Shown here piece by piece: positions 1 to 8,067 of a stretch of DNA of 18,282 bases. The notes below the pieces were generated by a model. The model was given only the letters and a program-made list of their open reading frames with translations. It searched no databases and was not told the origin of the DNA. A program made the position numbers and the translations under genes. The number at the start of each line of letters is the position of its first letter. Position 1 is the stretch's first letter. Source of the DNA: Bacteroidales bacterium UBA4345 (lineage in GTDB: Bacteria; Bacteroidota; Bacteroidia; Bacteroidales; Paludibacteraceae); assembly GCA_002396385.1 (NCBI GenBank), contig DGTD01000060.1, positions 1 to 18,282 of the forward strand. Direction: 5' to 3'.

Positions 1-821
1 AGACCTTCGAGAACTACCGCGACGCCAAGAAGGCCTTCTTCGATGCCCTGCCCAAGCATGCCTTTGCCATCACGAACGCCGACGACAAGAACGGCATGAT
101 CATGGTACAGAACACACGAGCCACGGTGAAGACCTACTCGCTACGCTCCGCTGCCGACTACAAGGCACGCATCCTGGAGGAAAGCTTCGAGGGAATGAAT
201 CTGGTGATGGACGGACGCGAAGTGAGCGTACAATTCGTGGGCCGCTTCAACGTAAGTAACCTGCTGGCCGTATATGCCACCGCACTCATGTTGGGCGTGG
301 AACAGGAAGAGGCCCTCATCTTGCTGAGTGTCATGAAACCCGTCAACGGACGCTTCGAGACCATCCGCTCTCGCGAGGGAGTCACTGCCATCGTGGACTA
401 TGCTCACACACCCGACGCCCTGGCCAACGTGCTGAGCACCATCAACGAAGTGCTGCGGCATCGCGGACAGTGCTGGACTGTATGCGGCGCCGGGGGAAAC
501 CGCGACAAGGGAAAACGACCGCTCATGGCACAGGAAGCCGTCAGGAACAGCGACCGCGTGATTATCACAAGCGACAATCCACGCAACGAGGACCCGCAGG
601 AAATCATCAATGACATGCTGGCCGGACTCAGCGAGGACGAGCGACGCCACGTACTGAGCATCGTGGACCGCCGCGAGGCCATCCGCACAGCATGCATGAT
701 GGCACAGCCCGGCGACGTCATCCTGGTGGCAGGCAAAGGGCACGAGGACTATCAGATCATACAGGGAGTGAAACATCACTTCGACGACCACGAAATAATT
801 AAAGAAGCCTTCGGAATATAG
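1..821 (+). CDS. murE: UDP-N-acetylmuramoyl-tripeptide synthetase MurE (5' truncated)
   Basis: The gene is cut by the window edge. The frame is open from base 3 and runs 272 codons to TAG at 819-821, about the last 55% of a typical MurE. MurE adds the third stem-peptide residue to UDP-MurNAc-L-Ala-D-Glu in the cytoplasm, using ATP. The first visible residues read [14 protein letters not shown], a normal internal MurE stretch, so the ATG at 96 is not the true start. The C-terminal ligase domain is clear: a [10 protein letters not shown] motif, a [11 protein letters not shown] motif, and DNPR at 573-584. DNPR is the signature of MurE enzymes that add meso-diaminopimelate, so the wall is probably DAP-type. 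The C-terminal GKGHEDYQ motif is also present. mraY starts 3 bases after the stop, so the two are co-transcribed. The DNA here is GC-richer than the rest of the operon. Confidence 0.97.
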   Translation, partial: TFENYRDAKKAFFDALPKHAFAITNADDKNGMIMVQNTRATVKTYSLRSAADYKARILEESFEGMNLVMDGREVSVQFVGRFNVSNLLAVYATALMLGVEQEEALILLSVMKPVNGRFETIRSREGVTAIVDYAHTPDALANVLSTINEVLRHRGQCWTVCGAGGNRDKGKRPLMAQEAVRNSDRVIITSDNPRNEDPQEIINDMLAGLSEDERRHVLSIVDRREAIRTACMMAQPGDVILVAGKGHEDYQIIQGVKHHFDDHEIIKEAFGI

Positions 822-824
822 AAT

Positions 825-2093
825 ATGCTGTACTATCTCTTCAGATATCTGGGACAATATGGAGTAACGGGAGCCAACCTCTGGCACTACATCTCCTTCC
901 GCGCCATTCTCACGTTGGTGCTCAGCCTGCTCATCTCTATGTGGTTCGGTGAACACTTCATCCGTTGGATGAAGAAACACCACGGCAACGAAGCACAGCG
1001 CGATGCAAGCATCGACCCCTATGGAGTGGAAAAGAAAGACGTACCGACAATGGGCGGCATCATCATCATTGTGGCCATCATCGTCCCCTGCCTATTACTG
1101 GGACGACTGCGCAACATCTACATGCTGCTGATGCTGGCCACCACACTGTGGCTGGGCGCGCTGGGCTTTGCCGACGACTACATCAAAGACTTCAAAAAAG
1201 ACAAAGAAGGGCTGCACGGAAAATTCAAGATTGTGGGACAGGTTGGCTTGGGCTTGATTGTGGGACTCACCCTCTATCTGAGTCCAAGCGCTAAAATATG
1301 CGAAAACGTGACGATGGAAAAAGACGGTCAGAAAATGATTGTCTATCAGAAAAGCAAGGAGATAAAGTCAACCAAAACGACCATCCCTTTCTTCAAGAAC
1401 AACAACCTCGACTATGCCGACATCACCTCGTTCTGCGGAAAATATAAATACCATGCGGGTTGGATTCTGTTCGTGCTCATCACCATTTTCGTCGTTACGG
1501 CTGTGTCTAACGGAGCCAACTTGAACGACGGTATGGATGGTATGGCGGCAGGCAATTCCGCAATAATGGGTGTCACACTGGGCATACTCGCCTATGTTTC
1601 CAGCCATATGGAGTTTGCGAGCTACCTCAACATAATGTACATACCAGGTTGTCAGGAAATGGTAGTGTTTATATGCGCATTTGTGGGCGCCCTTATCGGA
1701 TTTCTATGGTACAACGCCTACCCTGCCCAGATATTTATGGGCGACACCGGTAGCCTTACCATTGGCGGCATTGTGGCAGTAGCGGCTATTTCCATTCACA
1801 AAGAGTTACTCATTCCAATTCTCTGCGGTGTTTGGGTAATGGAGAACCTGAGCGTCACCCTGCAAGTGTTCTACTTTAAGAAGGGCAAGAAAAAAGGGAT
1901 AAAGCAACGCATTTGGAAGCGTACGCCTATTCACGACCACTTCCGCACCCAGCAGTCGCAACTTGACCCTGAGTGCAGATACATATTCGGCAAGTCGCAC
2001 CACGCCTTCCACGAATCGAAGATTACCATCCGTTTCTGGATTACTTCCATTCTGCTGGCGGCACTTACCATTATTACATTGAAAATAAGATAA
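825..2093 (+). CDS. mraY: Phospho-N-acetylmuramoyl-pentapeptide-transferase MraY
   Basis: MraY transfers phospho-MurNAc-pentapeptide from UDP to undecaprenyl phosphate in the inner membrane and makes lipid I. The 422-residue protein is a polytopic membrane protein. Catalytic motifs are intact: the DDY pair at residues 117-118, NLNDGMDG at 232-239, MGDTGS at 305-310, and a histidine motif HDH at 370-372. It is longer than the roughly 360-residue E. coli enzyme because of a hydrophilic insert at about residues 153-208, between two membrane segments, plus a longer stretch after HDHF. As far as I recall both are usual in Bacteroidota MraY. The gene lies between murE (3 bp) and murD (15 bp). G+C and CTG use for leucine look higher in the first third of the gene than in the rest. 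Confidence 0.97.
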   Translation: MLYYLFRYLGQYGVTGANLWHYISFRAILTLVLSLLISMWFGEHFIRWMKKHHGNEAQRDASIDPYGVEKKDVPTMGGIIIIVAIIVPCLLLGRLRNIYMLLMLATTLWLGALGFADDYIKDFKKDKEGLHGKFKIVGQVGLGLIVGLTLYLSPSAKICENVTMEKDGQKMIVYQKSKEIKSTKTTIPFFKNNNLDYADITSFCGKYKYHAGWILFVLITIFVVTAVSNGANLNDGMDGMAAGNSAIMGVTLGILAYVSSHMEFASYLNIMYIPGCQEMVVFICAFVGALIGFLWYNAYPAQIFMGDTGSLTIGGIVAVAAISIHKELLIPILCGVWVMENLSVTLQVFYFKKGKKKGIKQRIWKRTPIHDHFRTQQSQLDPECRYIFGKSHHAFHESKITIRFWITSILLAALTIITLKIR

Positions 2094-2108
2094 AAAACAT
2101 AAACAAAA

Positions 2109-3446
2109 ATGAAAAGGATTGTAGTGTTAGGCGCCGGTGAAAGCGGTGTAGGCTCTGCCATTCTGGCACTGAAAAAGGGTTTCGACGTGTTCGTTTCCGA
2201 CATGTCGGCCATTAAAGACAAATACAAGAAAGAACTCGACCAGTATGGAATCGCTTACGAAGAGAAGCAACATACGGAAGAGCTCATTCTCAACGCCGAC
2301 GAAGTGATAAAGAGTCCGGGTATTCCTGAAACGGCTCCCATGATTGTCAAGTTGCGAGCAAAAGGCATCCACATCATTTCCGAGATTGAATTTGCAGGCC
2401 GCTATACAGGCGACTCGGTAAAGGTGTGCATAACCGGCAGCAACGGCAAGACAACAACTACAACCCTCATCCACCACATTTTCACCAAAGCTGGGCTTGA
2501 CGCATCGCTGGCGGGGAACGTGGGTTTCAGTTTGGCGCGCCAAGTTGCAATTGATCCTCACAAATACTATATCATTGAGCTTAGCAGCTTCCAGCTTGAC
2601 GGTATGTACGACTTTAAAGCCGACTTCGCCATTCTGATGAACATCACACCAGACCATTTGGACCGCTACGACCACAAGTTCCAAAACTACATCGACTCAA
2701 AGATGCGTATCGTCCAGAATATGACTCCAAACGACTACTTCATCTATTGGGATGGTGACCCTATTGTGGCCAAAGAGATAGCGAAACGCGACATTAAGGC
2801 AAAAATGTGTCCGTTCAACATCGACAAAAAAGAGGGGCTGGCCGCTTATATTGAAAACGAACTATTCACAATCAACATCAATAACAAACAAATGAGTATG
2901 GAAAAAGAAAAAATAAGCATCAAGGGGTTGCACAACACCTATAATTCAATGGCTGCCGGCATTACCGCCTTTGCTTCTGGCATTAGCAGCGACAAGGTCA
3001 GGGAAGCGCTAAGCGACTTCCAGGGGGTTGAGCACCGTTTGGAACAAGTTGCCCGTGTGCGTAATGTTTTGTTCATCAACGACTCGAAAGCAACGAACGT
3101 CAACTCTTGCTGGTATGCCCTCCAATGTATGAAGACCCCAGTCGTCCTCATTTTGGGAGGTAAAGATAAAGGAAACGACTACAACGAGATTAAGAGCCTT
3201 GTCGAGGAAAAGGTTCGCGCCCTGGTATTCCTCGGTGTCGACAATACAAAGCTTCACGATTTCTTCGACGGAATGGGCAAACCAACTGCCGATGTCCAGT
3301 CGATGAAGGACGCTGTTGAAAAATCGTTCGAAATGGCGGAGAAGGGAGACACAGTCCTTCTCTCTCCATGCTGCGCAAGCTTCGACCTCTTTATGAGCTA
3401 CGAAGACCGCGGACAACAATTCAAAGAACAGGTAAAGAACCTCTAA
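2109..3446 (+). CDS. murD: UDP-N-acetylmuramoylalanine--D-glutamate ligase MurD
   Basis: MurD is the cytoplasmic ATP-dependent ligase that adds D-glutamate to UDP-MurNAc-L-Ala. The 445-residue length is normal. The N-terminal Rossmann-like domain starts MKRIVVLGAGESG. The ATP P-loop GSNGKTTTTT is at about residues 110-119. The central domain holds ELSSFQL (157-163), TPDHLDRYD (170-178) and K198, which matches the carbamylated lysine of E. coli MurD. GLHNTYN (273-279) and NDSKATN (324-330) mark the boundary and the C-terminal domain, which ends with the family-typical SPCCASFDLFMSYEDRG. The start follows an A-rich leader with no clear Shine-Dalgarno sequence, as is common in Bacteroidota. The gene sits 15 bp after mraY and 19 bp before ftsW. 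Confidence 0.97.
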   Translation: MKRIVVLGAGESGVGSAILALKKGFDVFVSDMSAIKDKYKKELDQYGIAYEEKQHTEELILNADEVIKSPGIPETAPMIVKLRAKGIHIISEIEFAGRYTGDSVKVCITGSNGKTTTTTLIHHIFTKAGLDASLAGNVGFSLARQVAIDPHKYYIIELSSFQLDGMYDFKADFAILMNITPDHLDRYDHKFQNYIDSKMRIVQNMTPNDYFIYWDGDPIVAKEIAKRDIKAKMCPFNIDKKEGLAAYIENELFTININNKQMSMEKEKISIKGLHNTYNSMAAGITAFASGISSDKVREALSDFQGVEHRLEQVARVRNVLFINDSKATNVNSCWYALQCMKTPVVLILGGKDKGNDYNEIKSLVEEKVRALVFLGVDNTKLHDFFDGMGKPTADVQSMKDAVEKSFEMAEKGDTVLLSPCCASFDLFMSYEDRGQQFKEQVKNL

Positions 3447-3465
3447 GCAAACAAACAGACGCCAT

Positions 3466-4722
3466 ATGGTCAAAGAATTCTTGAATAACAACTTCAAAGG
3501 AGACAAGATAATTTGGATTATCTATGCCTGCCTATTGCTGTTTTCGGCGGTTGAAGTATACAGTGCGTCAAGTCATTTGGTCTATGGCAACGTGTTCAAG
3601 GGCGACTACAACGGAGCCATTTTCAAGCATATCGTCTTCTGCTGTATGGGTATAATGACGGCCTTCATCACCCACCAGTTCAAACTCCGGCGATTTGCCA
3701 AGCTTATCACATTTTTTGTTTTTCCCGTTCTTCTTATTTGGGTGGCAGCTTTATCCCTTTCAGGCGGAGGTACAAACGGAGCGGCACGCTGGGACTCCGT
3801 TGCCGGCATCAATATGCAGCCCTCCGAGTTCCTCAAACTGTCGTATGTGGTTGCCGTCGCCTACTTGTTCTCGCGCTACTCCGAGGTTAAGAAGACTTTC
3901 AGCCTTCTAACCTTCTGGCTGGTTCTGCTGGGTGGGCTGACCGTGCTCTGCATTGTCAGGGAAAACGTCTCGAACGCCATCTTGGTAGGGACTACCACCT
4001 GGTTGATTTTCACGCTGGCTTTCAACAAACTGAAATGGCTGGTCTACAGCATCCTCATTGGCGGATTGTTCGTTTTCTCTGTTGTAGAGTTCGCTAAAAC
4101 CGACCTTTTCCAAGATCTCAGGAAGGCCGCCATCAGACAAGACGGTTTCTTAAACCGAGCCGGAACAGCAATGGGACGTCTCGACCGATTTGTCAACGAA
4201 AAAGAACCGGGGGAAGAGGGTTTTACCCTGAACGATAAAAACTTCCAATCGGTCCACGGCAAAGTGGCAATTGCAAACAGCTGGGGCATAGGCGTTTTCC
4301 CCGGCAGGAGCAAAGAGCGCGACGTGCTGCCGGAAGCCTTTTCCGACTTCATTTATGCCATCATAATCGAAGAAACCGGACTTTTGGGAGGTGGTTTTGT
4401 TCTTCTGCTCTATATCGTCTTACTCTACAGGGTAGGCCGCATCATAGCAAAATGCAACAACAGGTTTTGCGCCATTGTGGCGGCAGGCCTGTGCATGATG
4501 ATGATTTTGCAGGCGCTTATCAACACATCGGTGGCTGTTGGACTTATTCCGGTAACCGGACAACCGCTTCCCCTCATCAGTCGCGGAGGAACCTCGGCTG
4601 TAGCCGTTAGTGCCTACTTCGGCATCATTATCGGCATTTCGAGGTTTGAATGCAACAACGAAGAAAAAGACGGTGATGCTGTTGAGGACATTGAACCTCA
4701 AAACATTATAAACGAAACTTAA
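3466..4722 (+). CDS. ftsW: Septal peptidoglycan glycosyltransferase FtsW (SEDS family)
   Basis: FtsW is an integral membrane SEDS protein that polymerises lipid II glycan strands at the septum with its partner transpeptidase FtsI; ftsI would be expected upstream of murE, outside the window. The 418-residue protein has about ten hydrophobic segments. Family motifs are QPSEFLKL (118-125), the large extracytoplasmic loop at about 210-290 ending in DVLPEAFSDFIYA, and PLPLISRGGTS (367-377). D294 in the FSDFIYA segment corresponds to the essential aspartate of this loop in other SEDS enzymes (E. coli FtsW D297). The C-terminal tail is short, acidic and cytoplasmic. The start at 3466 lies 19 bp after murD; the overlapping reverse-strand frames are not genes. 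Confidence 0.96.
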   Translation: MVKEFLNNNFKGDKIIWIIYACLLLFSAVEVYSASSHLVYGNVFKGDYNGAIFKHIVFCCMGIMTAFITHQFKLRRFAKLITFFVFPVLLIWVAALSLSGGGTNGAARWDSVAGINMQPSEFLKLSYVVAVAYLFSRYSEVKKTFSLLTFWLVLLGGLTVLCIVRENVSNAILVGTTTWLIFTLAFNKLKWLVYSILIGGLFVFSVVEFAKTDLFQDLRKAAIRQDGFLNRAGTAMGRLDRFVNEKEPGEEGFTLNDKNFQSVHGKVAIANSWGIGVFPGRSKERDVLPEAFSDFIYAIIIEETGLLGGGFVLLLYIVLLYRVGRIIAKCNNRFCAIVAAGLCMMMILQALINTSVAVGLIPVTGQPLPLISRGGTSAVAVSAYFGIIIGISRFECNNEEKDGDAVEDIEPQNIINET

Positions 4723-4760
4723 ACCATAAGACAAAAAGGACTTTTTACATTTAAAAGACA

Positions 4761-5870
4761 ATGGAAACGAAAAAACATAAATTCATTATAAGCGGCGGCG
4801 GAACCGGCGGGCACATTTTCCCTGCCGTTTCAATTGCCAACGCACTCAAAGCAAAAGAACCAGACGCTGAATTTCTGTTCGTAGGAGCGGAAGGGCGTAT
4901 GGAGATGGAGAAAGTACCACAAGCCGGCTACAACATCAAAGGGCTGCCTGTTGTGGGACTCAACCGTAAAAATCCGCTCCAATGGATTTCTTTCGCATGG
5001 AAGTTCTTTAAGAGCAAACGTACGGCGAAACAGATTGTAAAGGATTTCGCCCCCGATGCCGTAGTAGGCGTGGGCGGATACGCCAGTGCGCCAACTCTCG
5101 ATGCGGCGAATGCGTTGGGCATCCCTACATTCCTGCAAGAACAAAACTCTTTTGCGGGGAAGGCAAATAAAATGCTGGCTAAAAACGCAAAAAAAATATG
5201 TGTGGCCTACGAGGGCATGGAGCGCTTCTTCCCGAAAGATAAAATTATCCTTACGGGCAACCCTGTCCGTCAGAATTTGATGGACGTACCGTTCAAGGAT
5301 GCGGATGCGCTGAAGGCGTTCAACCTCGACCCTGCAAAAAAGACACTGCTGATTATTGGCGGCAGCCTTGGTGCCCGCACAGTAAACAACAGCGTCATCG
5401 GCGGTTTGCAGAAGTTGAAAGACGCCGGAATCCAAATAATCTGGCAAACTGGCAAATTCTACTACGAGGCATCGAAAGTGGAAGCCGACAAAAGCAACAA
5501 TCCACTGTTGGACTGTACCGCATTCGTAAAGAATATGGACCAAGCCTACGCTGTGGCTGACCTTGTGGTTTCCAGAGCCGGTGCTAGTTCCATTTCCGAA
5601 CTGTGCCTATTAAAAAAGCCTTGTGTGTTGGTTCCTTCGCCTAACGTGGCAGAAGACCACCAGACAAAGAACGCGTTGGCGCTTTCAACGAAAGGTGCTG
5701 CCATTCTCGTAACCGATGCCGAAGCCGAAGCAAAACTTATTGACACGGTTATCGAACTGATTAATAACGACCAGCAACTGGCATCCCTAAGTGAGAACAT
5801 CGGCAAGCTCGCCCAACTGGACTCTGCGGCACGCATTGCCGACATAATAATTAACGAAATAAAGAAATAA
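4761..5870 (+). CDS. murG: UDP-GlcNAc:lipid I N-acetylglucosaminyltransferase MurG
   Basis: MurG is a GT28 enzyme at the cytoplasmic face of the inner membrane that adds GlcNAc to lipid I, giving lipid II. The 369-residue length is normal. Seen in order: the N-terminal G-loop SGGGTGGHIFPA (11-22) with the catalytic-site histidine H18, the GVGGYAS segment (103-109), LQEQNSFAGKAN (125-136), the second G-loop GGSLGAR (200-206), and SRAGASSISEL (271-281) in the UDP-GlcNAc pocket. It follows ftsW by a 38-bp A/T-rich gap, the longest inside the operon, and precedes murC by 35 bp. No promoter box that I trust is visible in either gap, so it is probably transcribed with its neighbours. Confidence 0.97.
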   Translation: METKKHKFIISGGGTGGHIFPAVSIANALKAKEPDAEFLFVGAEGRMEMEKVPQAGYNIKGLPVVGLNRKNPLQWISFAWKFFKSKRTAKQIVKDFAPDAVVGVGGYASAPTLDAANALGIPTFLQEQNSFAGKANKMLAKNAKKICVAYEGMERFFPKDKIILTGNPVRQNLMDVPFKDADALKAFNLDPAKKTLLIIGGSLGARTVNNSVIGGLQKLKDAGIQIIWQTGKFYYEASKVEADKSNNPLLDCTAFVKNMDQAYAVADLVVSRAGASSISELCLLKKPCVLVPSPNVAEDHQTKNALALSTKGAAILVTDAEAEAKLIDTVIELINNDQQLASLSENIGKLAQLDSAARIADIIINEIKK

Positions 5871-5905
5871 CCGCCCTTTTCTAACGGGCAAAAAAGGAAC
5901 TGACT

Positions 5906-7288
5906 ATGACCAATATGCTGGATAAAATAAGGAACATCTACTTCCTGGGCATTGGTGGCATTGGCATGAGTGCCTTGGCGCGCTACTTCAATGCCAAAGG
6001 CTACCAAGTGGCCGGATACGACCGCAATGAATCGGAACTCGTTATGGAGTTGGAACGTGAAGGCATACAAATCCACACCGACGACAACACCGATTTTATC
6101 GCAGCCGACTATAAGAATCCGAACTACACCCTGGTGGTGTACACCCCAGCAATTCCCGACGACATGACCGAATTCGTCTTTTTCAAGAAGAACGGATTTA
6201 CGATTATGAAGCGGGCGCAAGTGTTGGGCGAGATTACCCGCTCACAGCGCGGAATTTGCATAGCAGGTACCCACGGCAAAACAACCACCTGTACGCTCAC
6301 CAGCCACATACTCAACCAGAGCAAAGTAGGTTGCAGTGCGTTTTTGGGCGGCATATCGAAAAATTTCGATAAGAACATACTCATCAACAACCAAAACGAC
6401 TTGGTTGTAATCGAGGCTGATGAATTTGACCACTCGTTCCTCACTTTGGCGCCTTATATGGCTGTAATCACCTCGACCGACGCCGACCACCTCGACATCT
6501 ATAAGACGGAAGACGAATACCGCAAGGCTTTCGAAGACTTTTCTTCATTAGTCCGGCAGGGCGGCACCCTTATCGTCAAAAAAGGGTTGCCGATAAAGCC
6601 GCGTACCAAACAAAACGTCCGCATCCTCACTTACTCAGTAGAGGAAGGCGACTTCCATGCCGAGAATATCCGCATCGGGGACGGGGAAATAACGTTCGAT
6701 TTCATACATCCAACCGGCAAGATTTGCAATATCCAACTGGGCGTTCCCGTCTACATCAACATCGAGAATGGTATTGCAGCAATGGCCCTTGCCCTACTCA
6801 ATGGGGCAAGTTACGACGAGATACGCAACGCAATGGCCAGTTACAAAGGGGTCAAACGCCGCTTCGACATCCACATGAAAACCAAAGAGCTGACCATTAT
6901 TGACGACTACGCCCACCATCCGGCAGAGTTGAAGGCCAGCATAGAGTCAATCAAGCGTGTTTATCCCGACAAGAAGCTAACCGGCATTTTCATGCCGCAC
7001 CTGTATAGCCGCACCCGGGATCTGGCCGACAACTTCGCAAAAAGTCTGTCGATGCTCGACGAAGCCATCCTGCTGCCTATTTATCCGGCACGCGAAGAAC
7101 CGATACCCGGAGTGACTAGCGAATGGCTGGCAGGCAAGGTAACAGCACCTATCGTCAAAGTTCTCGACAGTAACAGTTTGGTCAGCTACCTAAAGGAGAA
7201 CAGAGAACGCATAGAACTTGTTGCCACATTGGGTGCAGGCGATGTCGACCAACTCATTCCACAAATAGCAGAGGCATTAAAGAAATAA
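5906..7288 (+). CDS. murC: UDP-N-acetylmuramate--L-alanine ligase MurC
   Basis: MurC is the cytoplasmic ATP-dependent ligase that adds L-alanine to UDP-MurNAc, the first amino-acid step. The 460-residue length is normal. The N-terminal UDP-binding motif IYFLGIGGIGMSALA begins at residue 11. The ATP P-loop GTHGKTTT is at 121-128, EADEFDHSF at about 170-178, TDADHLD at 191-197, and the C-terminal domain has DDYAHHPAEL and MPHLYSRTRD. An AAAAAGGAA stretch at 5891-5899 lies about 7 bases before the ATG at 5906 and may help initiation; an in-frame ATG three codons later is an alternative start. ftsQ follows after 6 bp, so the two are probably co-translated. Confidence 0.97.
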   Translation: MTNMLDKIRNIYFLGIGGIGMSALARYFNAKGYQVAGYDRNESELVMELEREGIQIHTDDNTDFIAADYKNPNYTLVVYTPAIPDDMTEFVFFKKNGFTIMKRAQVLGEITRSQRGICIAGTHGKTTTCTLTSHILNQSKVGCSAFLGGISKNFDKNILINNQNDLVVIEADEFDHSFLTLAPYMAVITSTDADHLDIYKTEDEYRKAFEDFSSLVRQGGTLIVKKGLPIKPRTKQNVRILTYSVEEGDFHAENIRIGDGEITFDFIHPTGKICNIQLGVPVYINIENGIAAMALALLNGASYDEIRNAMASYKGVKRRFDIHMKTKELTIIDDYAHHPAELKASIESIKRVYPDKKLTGIFMPHLYSRTRDLADNFAKSLSMLDEAILLPIYPAREEPIPGVTSEWLAGKVTAPIVKVLDSNSLVSYLKENRERIELVATLGAGDVDQLIPQIAEALKK

Positions 7289-7294
7289 CAGTCA

Positions 7295-8053
7295 ATGAAC
7301 GGGAAAGTGAAGCAAATAGCAAAGAAGGTGGTTACCGCAATGGCTTTTACAGCCGCTGCGGCTTACATCGTTTATGCTATTCTACACTTCAACCGCGAAC
7401 GCGACAATTCGCTCTGTATGGGGGTAGAGGTTGCCATTATGGACAGTTGCGACATTCAATTCATTCACCCCGGCGATGTTAGGAACGTGATAAAGGACCT
7501 GGAGCCCGACCTTGCGGGGAAGAATATGAACAGCCTCAACACCACAGAAATTGAACGCATCTTGGTTAGGCGGCTGATTGCCATTAAGGACGTGGAAGTC
7601 TACAAGACCCCCGAGAGCAAATTGCGCATCAATATCTGGCAAAGGCATCCGGTTCTGCGTATCGTTAAAAATACAGGATACGATTGTTACATTGACAGTG
7701 AAGGCGACCCGATGCCCATTCCCAGCCTAGACCCGGCCTACGTGCCAATCGCAAGTGGCTTCATCAGCGACACCTTCGCGACCAACACACTCTACAAGTT
7801 TGCAAAATTTCTCCAAAAAGATAAATTTTGGAATGCGCAGATAGAGCAGATTTACGTTAAATATAATGGAGACGTCAACCTGGTTCCAAGAGTGGGCGGT
7901 CAGATTATCGAGATGGGGAAACTGACCAACTACGAGGAAAAACTGGAAAAACTGGAAAAAGTCTACACCGAGGCTTTCCCCGAGAAAGGTTGGAGCAACT
8001 ACTCTACCATTAACTTGAAATTCGACCAACAGGTCATATGTACGAAGAAATAA
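7295..8053 (+). CDS. ftsQ: Cell division protein FtsQ/DivIB
   Basis: This is a bitopic inner-membrane division protein of the FtsQBL complex, which links early and late divisome steps. The 252 residues begin with a short basic cytoplasmic tail (MNGKVKQIAKK), then one transmembrane helix at about 12-31, then a periplasmic part. A POTRA-like domain spans roughly residues 40-112, with the pattern IHPGDVRNVI, a serine/asparagine-rich turn, and a strand ending KLRINIWQRHPVLRIV. The rest fits the FtsQ beta domain and includes CYIDSEGDPMPIP. Sequence conservation in this family is low, so the call rests on topology, the POTRA-like segment and the position between murC (6 bp) and ftsA (14 bp), which is standard for Bacteroidota. 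Confidence 0.9.
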   Translation: MNGKVKQIAKKVVTAMAFTAAAAYIVYAILHFNRERDNSLCMGVEVAIMDSCDIQFIHPGDVRNVIKDLEPDLAGKNMNSLNTTEIERILVRRLIAIKDVEVYKTPESKLRINIWQRHPVLRIVKNTGYDCYIDSEGDPMPIPSLDPAYVPIASGFISDTFATNTLYKFAKFLQKDKFWNAQIEQIYVKYNGDVNLVPRVGGQIIEMGKLTNYEEKLEKLEKVYTEAFPEKGWSNYSTINLKFDQQVICTKK

Positions 8054-8067
8054 AAAAGGATTAAGAT

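Noticed and set aside
141..983. A 280-codon open frame on the minus strand across murE and the start of mraY
   Set aside because: It lies wholly antisense to clearly conserved murE/mraY sequence. Long reverse frames are expected in this GC-rich, CTG/GCC-biased stretch, and the product resembles no family I know.
4830..5543. A 237-codon minus-strand open frame inside murG
   Set aside because: It is antisense to the conserved murG core, with cysteine- and histidine-rich low-sense protein and no promoter or leader; it is a shadow frame.
5873..5897. Possible small hairpin between murG and murC that could mask the murC ribosome site
   Set aside because: The GCCC/GGGC stem is only 4 bp and the competing CCTTTT/AAAAGG pairing 6 bp. 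Either could arise by chance, and neither resembles a known attenuator.
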